Part shown: positions 26,201-38,300 of the stretch, piece after piece
Numbering within the stretch: the stretch's first letter is position 1
How the letters are laid out: every line of letters begins with the position of its first letter
Assembly (NCBI RefSeq): GCF_009389715.1
Contig: NC_052392.1
Location: forward strand, 39,971,668-40,035,667
Source: Phoenix dactylifera
Lineage: Eukaryota > Streptophyta > Magnoliopsida > Arecales > Arecaceae
DNA: 64,000 bases
Direction: 5' to 3'
Notes under the pieces: generated by a model
Database searches by the model: none
Seen by the model: the letters and a program-made list of their open reading frames with translations, nothing else
What the model was told of the DNA's origin: nothing
Made by a program: the position numbers and the translations under genes

Positions 26201-27324
26201 GTAATTCTTTGTCTGCAAGCCTCTATTTGGGTAATCAATGAGCATTTTGCAGCCAAAATTGCTGAGAACTTTCCCTATCCCTCCCTAAGTGAACATAGTA
26301 GGTCGGCTTTCATTAGTTCAACTAAAGCTATGAAAGCACCTCCGGCTCTAAGTTGGAGACCTCCTATTTATATTTTTGAGGAAAACGTGGGTAAAATAAG
26401 CGTGATGTTAGAATAGATTGACTGGAAGCCGAGTATTGGAAGTTGGAAATCGCACACCATATTTCTTTGATTGATTTCATGTCTATGAATTAATGATGGC
26501 TCTCGCGATTATGACTACATCCACCATCAACACTCAATATTTGGGCTTTAGACTTCGTTGTTGTTTGTTATATTAAGTGGAACTTAGAGACCAAGCTTTC
26601 CCAAATAACCAGTAGTTTAAAGGAATGGTATACTACTACAAGTGGTACATTATAGTACCATCATTAAGAACTTATTTGGTTTGTGGGAAGAATTTTTTTT
26701 GCTGAAATGTTTTTCCTACCTGAGAAAGTAGGTTTTTTAAAATTTGATTGACAATGAAAAATAGCTTATATTTAGTTGAGTATTTACTTTTTTAAAAAAA
26801 TTATATAAAATATATATTATATGCTCTTAATAAAGAAAAGATCTTATCCAATTTTACTAAAAAACTTATAGGAATTGGACTTTATTATATCCACATAGGT
26901 TTTTTTTATAAAATATAGAATCTTTTTTCTATGAATAAGCCAATTTTTTATCTCTCTCTTTCAAAAATTCTAACCAAATTAAGGTATTTCTTTATTTTTT
27001 TATTAACTATATTTTTTCTTCTTTTGCCGTTCTGGCGTCCTTCCCACGTGTGAAAGATTAAGGAGTTCCTTCATGATTTGAAAGGTAGTTGGCGCGCACG
27101 AGCCACTGCTCGGTACCGACCGTTTGGACTGACCGTTAGCCGAACCTAAAACCCATAACTGGCGAGTGATTTTTAAGAAGAAGAAACAAGCCACAGAAGG
27201 AAGCAAAACCATTCGCTCATAGCAGGAAAAAACTCAACCAAGAGAGAGGAAAGTCCCTTCACGACCTCAAGTCCTAGAGAAAATATCCTAGCTGAAAACT
27301 CTCCAACTTCCTCCTATCCTCCAA
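23228..27324. other. Intergenic DNA with simple-sequence tracts
   Basis: No gene was recognised. Visible structures are a 54-bp tandem duplication at 23757-23864 (GAAGAGTTTTTGTTATCAT with GAT-rich continuation) and a GGT/GAT/GCA-rich cryptic simple-sequence region at about 24850-25170. Several poly-T or poly-A runs occur (25842-25857, 26155-26166). A short open frame at 25378-25575 has LINE-tail-like composition, but no domain could be supported. Confidence 0.4.
23757..23864. repeat. 54-bp GAT-rich tandem duplication
   Basis: Two copies with a 54-base period, each starting AGAGTTTTTGTTATCAT. They are followed by GATGA(T/C)GAT(A/G)ACAGCGA(T/C) and a terminal GAT run in the second copy. The period is a multiple of three, so it leaves frames open, but no protein was recognised. 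Confidence 0.8.
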
Positions 27325-27593
27325 ATGAGGCCTGATTTAGCCTACTCACCTTCCTCATCTCCTCCAACACCACCATCTCCTCTACCCATCAGTGTCGGAC
27401 CAGGCAATCTCAAGTATCCATTCTCTCCTTCACCATCGCCATCGCCATTCTCAACACCTGATCAGTCATCACCGGAGACCTCGCCTCTCTTGCACAGGCA
27501 ATCAGCGGAGCAGCACAACGGACCTTCCACTTTCTCCGTGGACAAACTTGTGGAAGAATCTCCTCAAAGAAGATGGTGGCATCTTAGAAATTT
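27325..27593 (+). CDS. Orphan first-exon-like ORF, Pro/Ser-rich, function unknown
   Basis: The frame starts at ATG 27325 in ordinary leader-like sequence and encodes about 89 residues. The first 60 are rich in Pro and Ser (SPSSSPPTPPSPLPISVGPG, SPSPSPSPF), followed by PLLHRQ and a charged end VDKLVEESPQRRWWHLRN. A strong donor (AATTT/GTAAGTTGG) lies at 27593/27594, one codon before the in-frame stop, as expected if this were exon 1 of a spliced gene. No matching second exon was found downstream. It may be a first exon whose partners are lost, a gene fragment or a transcribed orphan. I do not recognise the family. Confidence 0.3.
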
Positions 27594-27597
27594 GTAA

Positions 27598-29362
27598 GTT
27601 GGAGAAACTTTCAATCTTTGAAACTTATAAATGAAAGGGATGGACATTGGGTAGAATGTTGATGGTTTCGCACCAAAGAGAATTAGTTGCTGGAGTGATG
27701 TACTTAGCTTGAGCAATTTGATCTTTAGCATTTGGACAAATAGTTTATGATGTAGGTAAGTCATTTAATTGTAGCAGCAACCTCAGTTGAGTACAGAGAC
27801 ACCATATAGATACAGTCTGCTCTGCTTTGTGCCTAACCAAACTGAATCTTTGAATAATTGTCAGCAATAAAATAATAGATTAGCAGAACAACAGATCTGA
27901 TACCACTTGTTTAGCCAATAAAACTCGCTTTATCATTTGAGCTTGTTCGTATGACTAGCTGTTAAAAGGTGCTAGCCCTCCCCATCTTTTATTCTATGCT
28001 TGTTTTGGAGTCGACCATGCAAATTCTGTGACAGAAATTTTTTTGTCCCCAATCTCTGTTTCATTCATCTGCTGATTTATCTACTCAAATGCACCAAAAA
28101 GCCACAGTGATTCAAGTATGCAATAAATATTTAAACAAGTTGTTGTAACAATGCACTCTCGATCTCAGTTCAGTCTCGTATTACAGAAATATAAAGCCAG
28201 AGCTAATGGGGCATACATAGCTATTTTGCAGTTTGGGATGGCTGATGCTAAAGTGTTGCTGCTGCTGCTCCTCCTCATTTTTATAGGCAGTAAGATTGTC
28301 GATTCCAGAAATGAAGCAAATGAAATCTACAAAAGTTTTGACCACAAGCTAACCAGCAACTACTTGGAAAGACAGAAATCTATTGTTTCAGAAATAAAAC
28401 AAACGGGAAGTTCATGTTTGAGCTTGTTATTTTGGATGCTAATGCCACCAGAATTTTTTTATCCCCCCAAGTTAAGATGAATTTTGTTACATTACAGAAA
28501 TTAACATAACAAACTCTGTTTCTAAGTTAAACTAAAATGTCATTTATACCCGAGTTATATAATCCTATTCACTTGACATTTTCTTTTTCTAACACCTACT
28601 TTTCCAGCTACAAGTTGAAAATTAATGAACAAATTGCCAGCAGACAAACAACCAGTCAATCAACCACCCCAGCTTGAGACCCTTTATGTTGAAACTGAAT
28701 ATCCACTAAGGCTTCCATAAAAAAATGGCACTAATAGGATTAATTTGTAGGCTCACTAATCTTTATATACACGCCAGAGAGTAATGTTTTCACCAAGCAC
28801 CGCCCACAATAAGACAGGCCGAAAAAAGTAGAGGCGGCAAGTTGTTTGGTCACTACTGCATATAAATTCTGCAAGGCCAGCACTGCTTAAAAAAACATGA
28901 CAAGAAGGATGGTGAATGGCATCTAGCGATTTCGAACAACCTGAAGCTTAAGAACTGACCTTTCAATAGCCTTCTAGCTTTCAATGATGCATTCTGTAAC
29001 TTGGGATAATGGAGATGACCTCAAAGGAAGAAAAAAACCCATATCACCAACTTCGATATACAGTGAGAAATGGTCAGACAGATGGGTGATTGCATCATTT
29101 CATCATTCCTGCCGTGTTCTGGTGACATCCAGCATTCTGGTGATATCCAGTGGGGGGTCTCGTGCCATATCCAGGCTCAATCCCTGACTCAAAAATAAAC
29201 CACTCCTCTCTGTCCAAAATCAAGAAAAAGCATTGGCCCAAAAACAACTGCCGTACATGAAAATATATCAGCTCAATTGATGCATGGACCAGGTGAGTGA
29301 AGGATCTCTCATCCTCTGCAATTCCATTCCATCGCCAGATCTTTAACATCGGTGACCATACT
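27598..29362. other. Intergenic DNA downstream of the orphan ORF and At1g61900-like 3' flank
   Basis: An open frame at 28151-28480 includes a leucine run (VLLLLLLLIF) but has no family resemblance, and I do not call it. The last few hundred bases should include the 3' UTR of the minus-strand GPI-protein gene. Confidence 0.4.
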
Positions 29363-32300
29363 TCATAAACACATGCAGGAAATAAAATAGATGATGAAGG
29401 ATGTAAGAATTCTTGCTCCATTGACATGAGTGCCTGAAATGAACATAAATGTCAGGTAACAGGCTCCAACGGAACCCCAGAAATTTGAAACTACTAGTAC
29501 TCAAGAAAAAATGATAATCAGTCTTCAAATTAATTGTTTTTCAGATATCAAGTAGTTAACTTCACTAGAACTATGTTTATGTTTGTTAATTTTATAACCA
29601 AATGACTGGATACACAGACTTGGTAACTTTTATGTTCAATATGCATTACTCAAACTTACCTTCAAACTGTTGTTTAATCAGTGATCTATAGGGCTGTCGA
29701 TGGGCTGGCACAGGGGCCCAATCGTTTCAGGTCATATCATGGGCCATATTAAAGGCTAAGCTCATAAAACATTTCAGATTTGCTCCGCCAGGTGCAACCC
29801 AGTGACAGCCCTAGAAGCTTTACTTTAGTGGAACGGTGACAATATTCTTATTTGAGTATCAGAAAATAGCTTCAACTTAGCTCTTCTTTTTTCTTTGGTA
29901 AATAATAGGAGGGGAGGGGGAGGGACCAGCCCATCCGCGTAGCAGCCCCTATTGGGCCCCCCTTCCACCAGGAAATGTTTAATACAGGTCGCAGGTTTTC
30001 GCATGCCTTCTCCGACCCGTGGGCTCACCCCACTGGGCTCACCGCCTCACGTATGGGTACATCACCCCAGCGCCACCTTGGTACAGATGGAAGGAAAGCA
30101 TATCCGCCAGCGAGCTACCCGGGCGTGGGGCATCCGGTCCCCTAATTTAATCAACGCCCGCGCGTTTCGAACCCGGGCAACTTGAGTGGAATTATCGCCC
30201 CCTTATCACCAGGCTACCACCTTGGTGGCAAACAACTTAGCTCTTTGACTTGCCATCAGTGCTTCAGCGATGAAACAAAAAGGTCATCATATTAAACTTC
30301 AATTCTTAATCTCCACCTTTCCAGGTATAAGAAAATATTGGAGGATTGCTTGCCAGTAGCATGAGTACCTGGAAGGGATCTTCTTGACAGCCTACCAGCC
30401 TCCCAAGGTTCATGGCATGCCTCTTTCTTGTCCATAACCATCTTGCTCAAGTATTCAGCAATATTCGTAAAGAACTAAACTTACCAAATGAAAGCTTCCA
30501 ATTACTTCCCCCGACCATGTCAGAACCTTTGCAGAATCTTTCACTCCTGCAGATCCCTCTCCGGCACCAAAATCCTAGGTGCTTCCATGACCTAGACATA
30601 AGGGTGCAGCTTACTTATTACCACATCCAAATCTGCTCCTCGCTGGGTGGACATCTGTTCATCAGTAGGGAGGAGCCCTTTCGCTAATCTCTAACGAAAG
30701 GTAGTAGGGCTCTAAAACCAATGAATTGTTCAGCTAAAGCCACTGTTACGGGCTAACCTCTTCTGATCTCGAGGCCTATCCATCTCCGCCAACCAAAAAG
30801 GAGATCTCCCTCTATTCTCTTTTTCCTTCCCATCATTGACTCATCTTAACTTGGAATCCCGAGCAAATCAACCATACGTACCTCATGAGTGCTACCATTA
30901 TCTTATTGTAGGTAACAAACAGGTTAGACAACCCATAACAATCTCTTAAGCTTGATGAATCATACTGTAATCCAAAAGGCTGGGATCCCATATGGATCAT
31001 ATAAAGGTTGCAGGAGGTCACAATATATTCAGCAAGCTAGCCTAATGCAGAAGTCTCAAGTCGAAAAATCATGTATCATACATGGGTAACAAATGTTATT
31101 ATATTGGATAACAGAAGGACAAAGCAAGTTTAACATTTTATTATAAATATTGCAACATTGCAGTGAACTGCCAAGCCTTACCAACTAACACACAATGTGA
31201 GCTACTACCTAGAGCTCTCTGTCAAGTCGAAATGCAATATGATTACAAAAATTTAACAGAGACTCAAGATACCCTAAAGAGGTAGACATTGACTTGAGGA
31301 GAAAATTAATGTCAACATGCTAAAACAGGGAACAGTAATAACTACAGCCAAAAGAAGACATACCAAAGCTTCCAGAAGCAGGTATTGGCAATGCAGGCAA
31401 TGACATTTCTGCAACATGAAAATGACCATGTTATCTATATATATAGATATATATATATATATATATATAAATATCAAATGCAAAGATAAAATTTTGTCTA
31501 GAGTAGATTTATATGGTTCGTCAACAACTGTCAAATATAATGTTTTTTTACAGTAATGCTAACTGAAGACAACGATCACATGCGAACATACTCAATCTAT
31601 TAATAATTAGCAGGGCCTGACAAGTACCAGCCTAACAAGTAGGACTTATGAAACCCTGGCCAATGGAAAAGAGTTGCATCCTAGGAAAATGTGATTATGG
31701 AGTCCAACAAGCATTTTCATGCTATAATTCCAGGGAAGCCAGGAGATATTATGACCTTAAATTAGCAAGCTTTGCCCCTACAACTTCGCTCACCTGGGGC
31801 ACAAAGGGACAAGGACTGAAGAGAAGATGATGAAGGCCATGGTGCAGCAATATTGTCACTCAAATCACATGTAAAACTAAAACCTGTTGCGTTGTCAAAT
31901 ATAATATCTGTTGGCAAGCTCCGAAGCAGACAGCCTGCATTGATAGTAAGATGTTTGCATCAAGAAAATATGTAGATCGGCTACTAGCAGATTGATTTAA
32001 TAAACAAGATTGAAGTTTAACAAACCTTGTTGCCCATATGCTGTCCCAGTTGCAGAAACAGATCCAGAGGAAAGAAACATTATTAGCCCTTTTGCAATAT
32101 TAAAGGAAATGAAGTTCTGTGTGAACTTGGAATCAAATAAAATGAAGTGTTAAGTAAGTTTTTGGAATAGAAAAAGTATAGTAAATCTACCCTGAAGACT
32201 AAAATCTTTCAAGTCGACACTGCAAAGCTCATATATGTCTGTTGTAACGCCACCTTTCTGTAGCATGGACCCAAACCAAGTAGCACAGTTGATGGCTTGC

Positions 32301-35300
32301 CTATTTGTTATTAGCATTTGCTTTTGTAATGTTGCAATATAAGCATTTAATGTATTACAGCAGGAAGGATTCGGAGAAGCTAAATCGCGGCATGCATTAA
32401 TTACATCTGAAGGCTCTTTGAATTTCAACGGGCAAACTACAAGAGAACAGACAAAAATAAGTAGTAATTTGTGAACTACACACTCAAGTATTTGTGCCAC
32501 TTAAAGCACACAACATGCTAAATCACATTTCTGAGCAGATGAGTCATAACATCATTTTTTTCTAAAACATCATAAAGATTATCAGAAAAAAGGAACCAGC
32601 AACCTCATATTGAAGTAAGCTACACTAAAAAAGAATAAGATGGTCCCTGCTATGTCCCTTCTTTCCCTCAAAATTCTGCTGTATAGTCTATCGCTAATCA
32701 ACCACCAGAACAAGGGGCAAAAAAGGTATTTCCGCATCATTTCGATAGTAGAAGTAGCGGATTCAGCAACAAGAGTCAAAATGCTGTATAATCATATAAA
32801 GAGCATGCTTTAGGACATCTTTATGACGTTGAGAATGAGGACCAAGATGCTAGCACAAAAATGTAAATGACAAGAATGGAACCTCAACAAATGAGAGGAT
32901 CCAAAAATCGAATGTTCATCATGGTAAAATTGTTAAATGAAGATAGAGCAATCCATTCTTCTACATCAAAGATCTAATGGAGGTGCAACCAGGAAAGATC
33001 TAACAGAGAATACTGAAAGATAAAAGATCACTTGCTGCTCATGATCAAAGATCAGCAACATCAGCCTATTGATGATCCACAACTGAAGCAACAAGTACCA
33101 AGTCTAGCTGTCAATTAGTCCTTCAGAAGAGTGACCAAAAGATTCAAGTATACCAAGGTAATGATCAGGACACTATGACAGTCTATTCCTAGCCAGTTTT
33201 CAGATCCATCACTATACCCCATCAAAAGGGGAATGGAATGGCATGTGATTATTAATCATTACACACCAGAACCACCATTTGACAGTCTATCATGAGAAAA
33301 TTATTTTCTGATCTCTGTCTTAAATATTGGAGGCTCCATGATGGATAAGGAATTCATTCAACATCCAAGGGATCTTAAAAAAAAAAGATGCACGCAGCAA
33401 AAGATTCTAATGCAATTTTGGTTTAGATTAGGTCTCAGTTTAAGTATTTCAATATTTTAGAGATTTATTTCTGTTACTATTCTGATTATAAGTTAAAAGG
33501 AATCAAAATCTTAGTCCTACAATTATTGCTATTTTTAAATTAAAGTCTCTAACCAGTTCATTAGATGTAGCATAAATTTTTGTTATTTCTCTTGTAACTT
33601 TTTACTGAATTTTACAGCAATTTTCTTGGTGGTTTTGAGTCATTTCAAGAGTAAGAAATGAGCAAAATGACTACAACTCTATTTCATTGATAAGACTAGG
33701 AAAATGCTTAAGTCATTGCAATAAATCTAAAATACTTGTTCTCGGAAAGCTCTAAAGAAGCCGAATATAAATCAGAAATCTTATGACAGATTTAGTCAGG
33801 CTATTTTGTTTCCATATTACTTCCACAGTTTTTACAGCATAATTACCCTATTCGTCACTTAGAATAAGTTTGTGGCTTTATATCCTATTTAGCATAACCA
33901 ACTTCTAAATTTAAAATCAATTCTCATTTCAAATAAGTTAAGAACTATGTATTTGTTTGTAGATTTAAGATGCACCTATTTTGCTGACGACAAGTAGATG
34001 AAATTTGGTCAGCAACTCTACAATTGTTTCAGCATTGGTAGGCGTGCATAACTCTCCTAATTGGAAAGGACATATGGGATTTTATATATTTTTGATTCAC
34101 CACGATAACCACTTCCATTGCTATTAGTTCAAATTTTAAAAGATTTTTCAAGGGAAATTAGTTTTATCATATACCACAAAACCATCTCCTCCACTTGCAT
34201 ATGTAATAAGATTTACTTTGTCAATTGGGAAAATGCCCTGAACAACATATACACCCTAAACATTTGGCAATTCAATACTTATAATAACATATTATTTACT
34301 TCTGGGCACCTCAATCCCACTATGAGAATACTGCAATCTAGTTCTGTTTCTAACTTATCTTTCTGTTTTCTGTCTTGACTAATTTTTATCAAAGCATTAG
34401 TACAAATGACTGATGTGTTTGAGTATGCCCTATCTTTTTCAACTATGTTGTTGCAGTTCGAGCATAATGGGTTTCAAGTTGAGTCTGAACAGAATAAGAG
34501 TTCCACGCAACATTGTGGATGTAAATTTCATAACTTATAACATTCCAGTAAGACTGAACAAATGAAAATGACTTTGTAGAATTAAACCTTTTGCATCAGT
34601 TTCATGTCAATGCACAAGACAAAGCCAGACTTTAAAAAGGGGAAAATAAAAAAGCAAACTATGAGCCATTATTAAGTTACAAATGAGCCACAAGACAAAC
34701 AGATCTGTAGGAATTAAAGCTTGCTGACTTGCATGGCCCATAGCATCTTAATTTCAAGCACATGAGTTCCTGATCCCCAGCAAGAAAAAGGTCTGCAGGT
34801 ATCATTCATCAACTCCGATGAGGGAACCAAGGGAAAGAATGAAAGGAGGAGACAAGTTGGAACTCGGTCTTATTTTCTGCCCGATGTTCTTGACCATTGT
34901 TTGGTTGAGATTATGAGAAAGGCAAAAACCAGCCCTTTCGATATATTTAATGTAACAGATGACACACTAATAGCCCCAAGGCACAGCTTCTTCTTCGAAT
35001 AAAATTAAACTTTAGCTCAAACCAAATAGTTACCTACCTTCTCCATGTTATCCTAATTATTCAAAAATCATTTGATTGCCAGCCCTCTAAATGCCTCCAT
35101 AACTGTCCCAAATGTTAGACCCAACTCTTGATCTGCAATCTTTCACCTTATGCTCAAGAGACCTTAACACGTAGTCCCCAGTACGTCATATAGAACAGAG
35201 CTAAAGTCGGTAGCTAAGCATTATATTGTGGCAATGAAGGAATAGCAGACTATGGGCTTTACGAGTTTCAGTGAGAGTCCTACAGAAGATAAAACAATTA

Positions 35301-38300
35301 CAGCATCATTGCAATGTGACGGATAAATGTGCATCTCTGTGCATGCAAATACCAGTGGTTTTCTCAATTTCACAAGCTTTTCTTAATGTTGTCATTTTTT
35401 GCACTGTCGTCTCTCTCTGCAACATTCCAAAACATTATATTCTATAAAAAAAAGTGTCTAGATTATGTATTGATATCTTATGTAAAAGAACAAATATATG
35501 TATTGATGACCAAAAAGTTACTATCATCAGCAATGAGCATAACATATTGACTCCTTACAAATAAATTAGGTAACTTACCTTTGTTAACTTTACAGCTAGA
35601 TAACATCCGAAATGCACTGTTAGCAGCCTCGGGCAAAAGCTTCCTGGAAAGCCATGCATAAACTACTGTCTTACAGTCATTTACAACATCAACCCCAACA
35701 ACAGCCCCAGAAATATTAGAACTGTCCACAACACTGGCTCCTCCTGATGATATGTGAAGTGCAGCTTCCATGATTGCAGGCTGACAACTCGGCCTACAGC
35801 ACTCCTTAAGTGGGTCAATAGTGCTGCATGCATCTAGTAATTTGCTTGTGTTTACTTCTTTCTCAAAGGATTTAGCATCTATCACAGGACAGGAACCACC
35901 AGTGAGATTTGAAGACTTCACGGAGCACAGGGTAGGGATAGTGCTGTTTGCCCCTCTGCTGGCTAAAATACTTGTAATATCTGAAAAACAATCATCTGCA
36001 GCAGCTGGATGAAGAACTAATGCATTGGATACATTGTTGTAGGCACCCAGAAAAATGTGCATTAAACTATTAACCTGGGGACAGCAAATTGCATTTCCAA
36101 TGAGTGCAGCCAAAGGTTCAGCACAATCAGATGCCGTCCTGTCCAAAATATTTGAAATAGAAGAAAAATTCATAGGGCATCTCCCAGTCAAGACTGGTTG
36201 ATATGTGTCTGGAAATGAAGGGTACATTGGTGATGGTGGTTCAACAGGATATGGGTTAGGTGGAAGCACAGCAGGTGAAATTTCTATGGGATCAAAGAGT
36301 CCAATAGGTGGATCAGACAGCATAAATTTGACAGGAACATGAGACTTGGGTTGAAGAGTTGTTTTCTGTGGCACTACATCGTGTAAACCACATATCCAGA
36401 TCGTAAATATTAAAAACCGATGATATGAAGGCCCTGCAACAATATAATTCTTTTCTCAGCACCAAAATCTGAGAGTTAAGAGTCACATATAAAGGAAAAA
36501 ATGGCATCTGGCTTGCAGAGTGTCATTTGCATAAAAAACTAAAAAAGGTCAAAATTGTGCTGCAGTCACCTCATGTCACCATTTACTTTTGCGCTTGCAC
36601 ATGCAGTGGTACAACACTACATAAAACATGTTTAATGTAACATAATATCATGCTTACAAGTTGAGCCTATAGCATGATCAGATGCAACTCTACTCTACCA
36701 TGTCTAACATCAATATGCATGTCTCCATGTATATGACAGACTATACCTGTTAACAAAGTTGTAAGCACGAATTTTAAAAGAGAAAGTTACAATAGAACCA
36801 TCCAAATTTTAGTATGGAACTAGGAAATCTTTATGTCTATGTGGTTGCTAAGAAAGTGAAAGAAAAGAAAGTTAGAAAAAAGACAAGCCAGAAGTTTCGC
36901 TCACTTAAGCCAATTGTTTTCTTGTCAAATAGGAAGTAATTTTGAGAAAGAATGACAACCGAGGCAAGTGGATACAGATAACTCGATTCCATACAACTTA
37001 CTTTCCATTTCTACCCAGTCAACCAAACATAAGAAAAACCTCAAAATTCTTTTTCTTTCTCCGTTGAATCGCTTTTCTTTTTGTTCATTTTCTCAGAAGC
37101 CAACAGAGAATTAAAGGTATGATAACATTATCCATATTCCCTTTTTAAGGATGTGGATGGATCTTATATTTTATTGCATATATTGTGAAAACTTGATTTT
37201 ACATCAATAGAGCACTTGTTACTTTAAATGGAATGCTCACTTTGTTAGAGTCCTTGAGGCCTAAATATTTTCATACATGCATGTACACCCTAACATATTT
37301 ATGCACACATATTTGCAACTTTTAAGGATGGCAATTTTAGCTAATCCATCAAGTACCCAACTCGACCCAACCCGAATGGGGCAGGTTTTATCCAACCCCA
37401 ATAGGGAAAGCTCAGGGGCAGGTAAAGGTTTTAGATGTAATATCTCAAGCGGGTCTAGGTCGGGTACATATAATGGCATGCCCCACCGCAAACCTGACCT
37501 GATATAATATAACCTTAATCCACCCCCTTCGATTCAATCGATAGATAATAGTCGTCACAGCCCCGTTTGCCTCAATCGCCCCTCCCTTAGAAATTTATTA
37601 TTGTTGAAACCAGGATCTGCAGTACCGATAGTACCGATATACTGGTGAAGACTAACCCCGGTACGGTACCGGTTCGGTCCCGATTGGAACCGGTACCAAA
37701 CCGATTGAGATAGAAAGAAGAAAAAAATGCGTCCGACGCGCGGGCGCGCGCGTCCGCGTTACCACAGAGTGGCATTAAGCGGCATTAAAAGCCCACGCGG
37801 GTTGGGCTCGCTGGACCGCGCGGCGAGCCCACGCGGGGAATCGCAGCCAGTGCGGGAACCGCATGCGGGCGCGGTTCCTTGCATGTGGAACGCAAGCGGG
37901 CTCGCGGTTCCTTCTTCCCGAATCCTCCTTCCCCTCTCTCTCCTCCTCTCTTCTTCTCTCTTTTCCGGTTTCCGCCCGTTCTCCCGCGAGCAAAGAAGGA
38001 AGAGAGGTCCCGCCCACGAGCAAGGAAGAGAGATCCTCCCTCTCCCGGTACTTGCCTTCTCTTCTTCTTCTATTCCTCTTTCTTTTCTTCTTCCTCTTCT
38101 TCTTTTCTTTTTTCCTCTTCTTCCCCGCTTCTACCGATGTCGGTCGCACCGATTTCGGTTCGGTACCAGTTTTCACAGCCAAACCGTACCAGTAGCTGTC
38201 GGCATCGGTTCGGTACAGCCTGAACCGATCGATTCCGGTCGGTTCGGCAGATCATGGTTGAAACTTAGAAAACATATATACTCTATGATAATCGCAACAG

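Noticed and set aside
28151-28480. Open frame with a leucine run (VLLLLLLLIF)
   Set aside because: No homologous family, no splice or promoter context; the leucines come from a CTG repeat.
29952-30185. Open frames across the SINE
   Set aside because: Frames lie in a tRNA-derived element and are non-coding.
30160-30232. A- and B-box pair considered as a tRNA gene
   Set aside because: No cloverleaf with paired acceptor stem; target duplication and body show a SINE.
35478-35578. Continuation of the exon 2 frame of the At1g61900-like gene past its donor
   Set aside because: A good GTAAGT donor at 35578 and the match of exon 3 to the family show that this part is intron.
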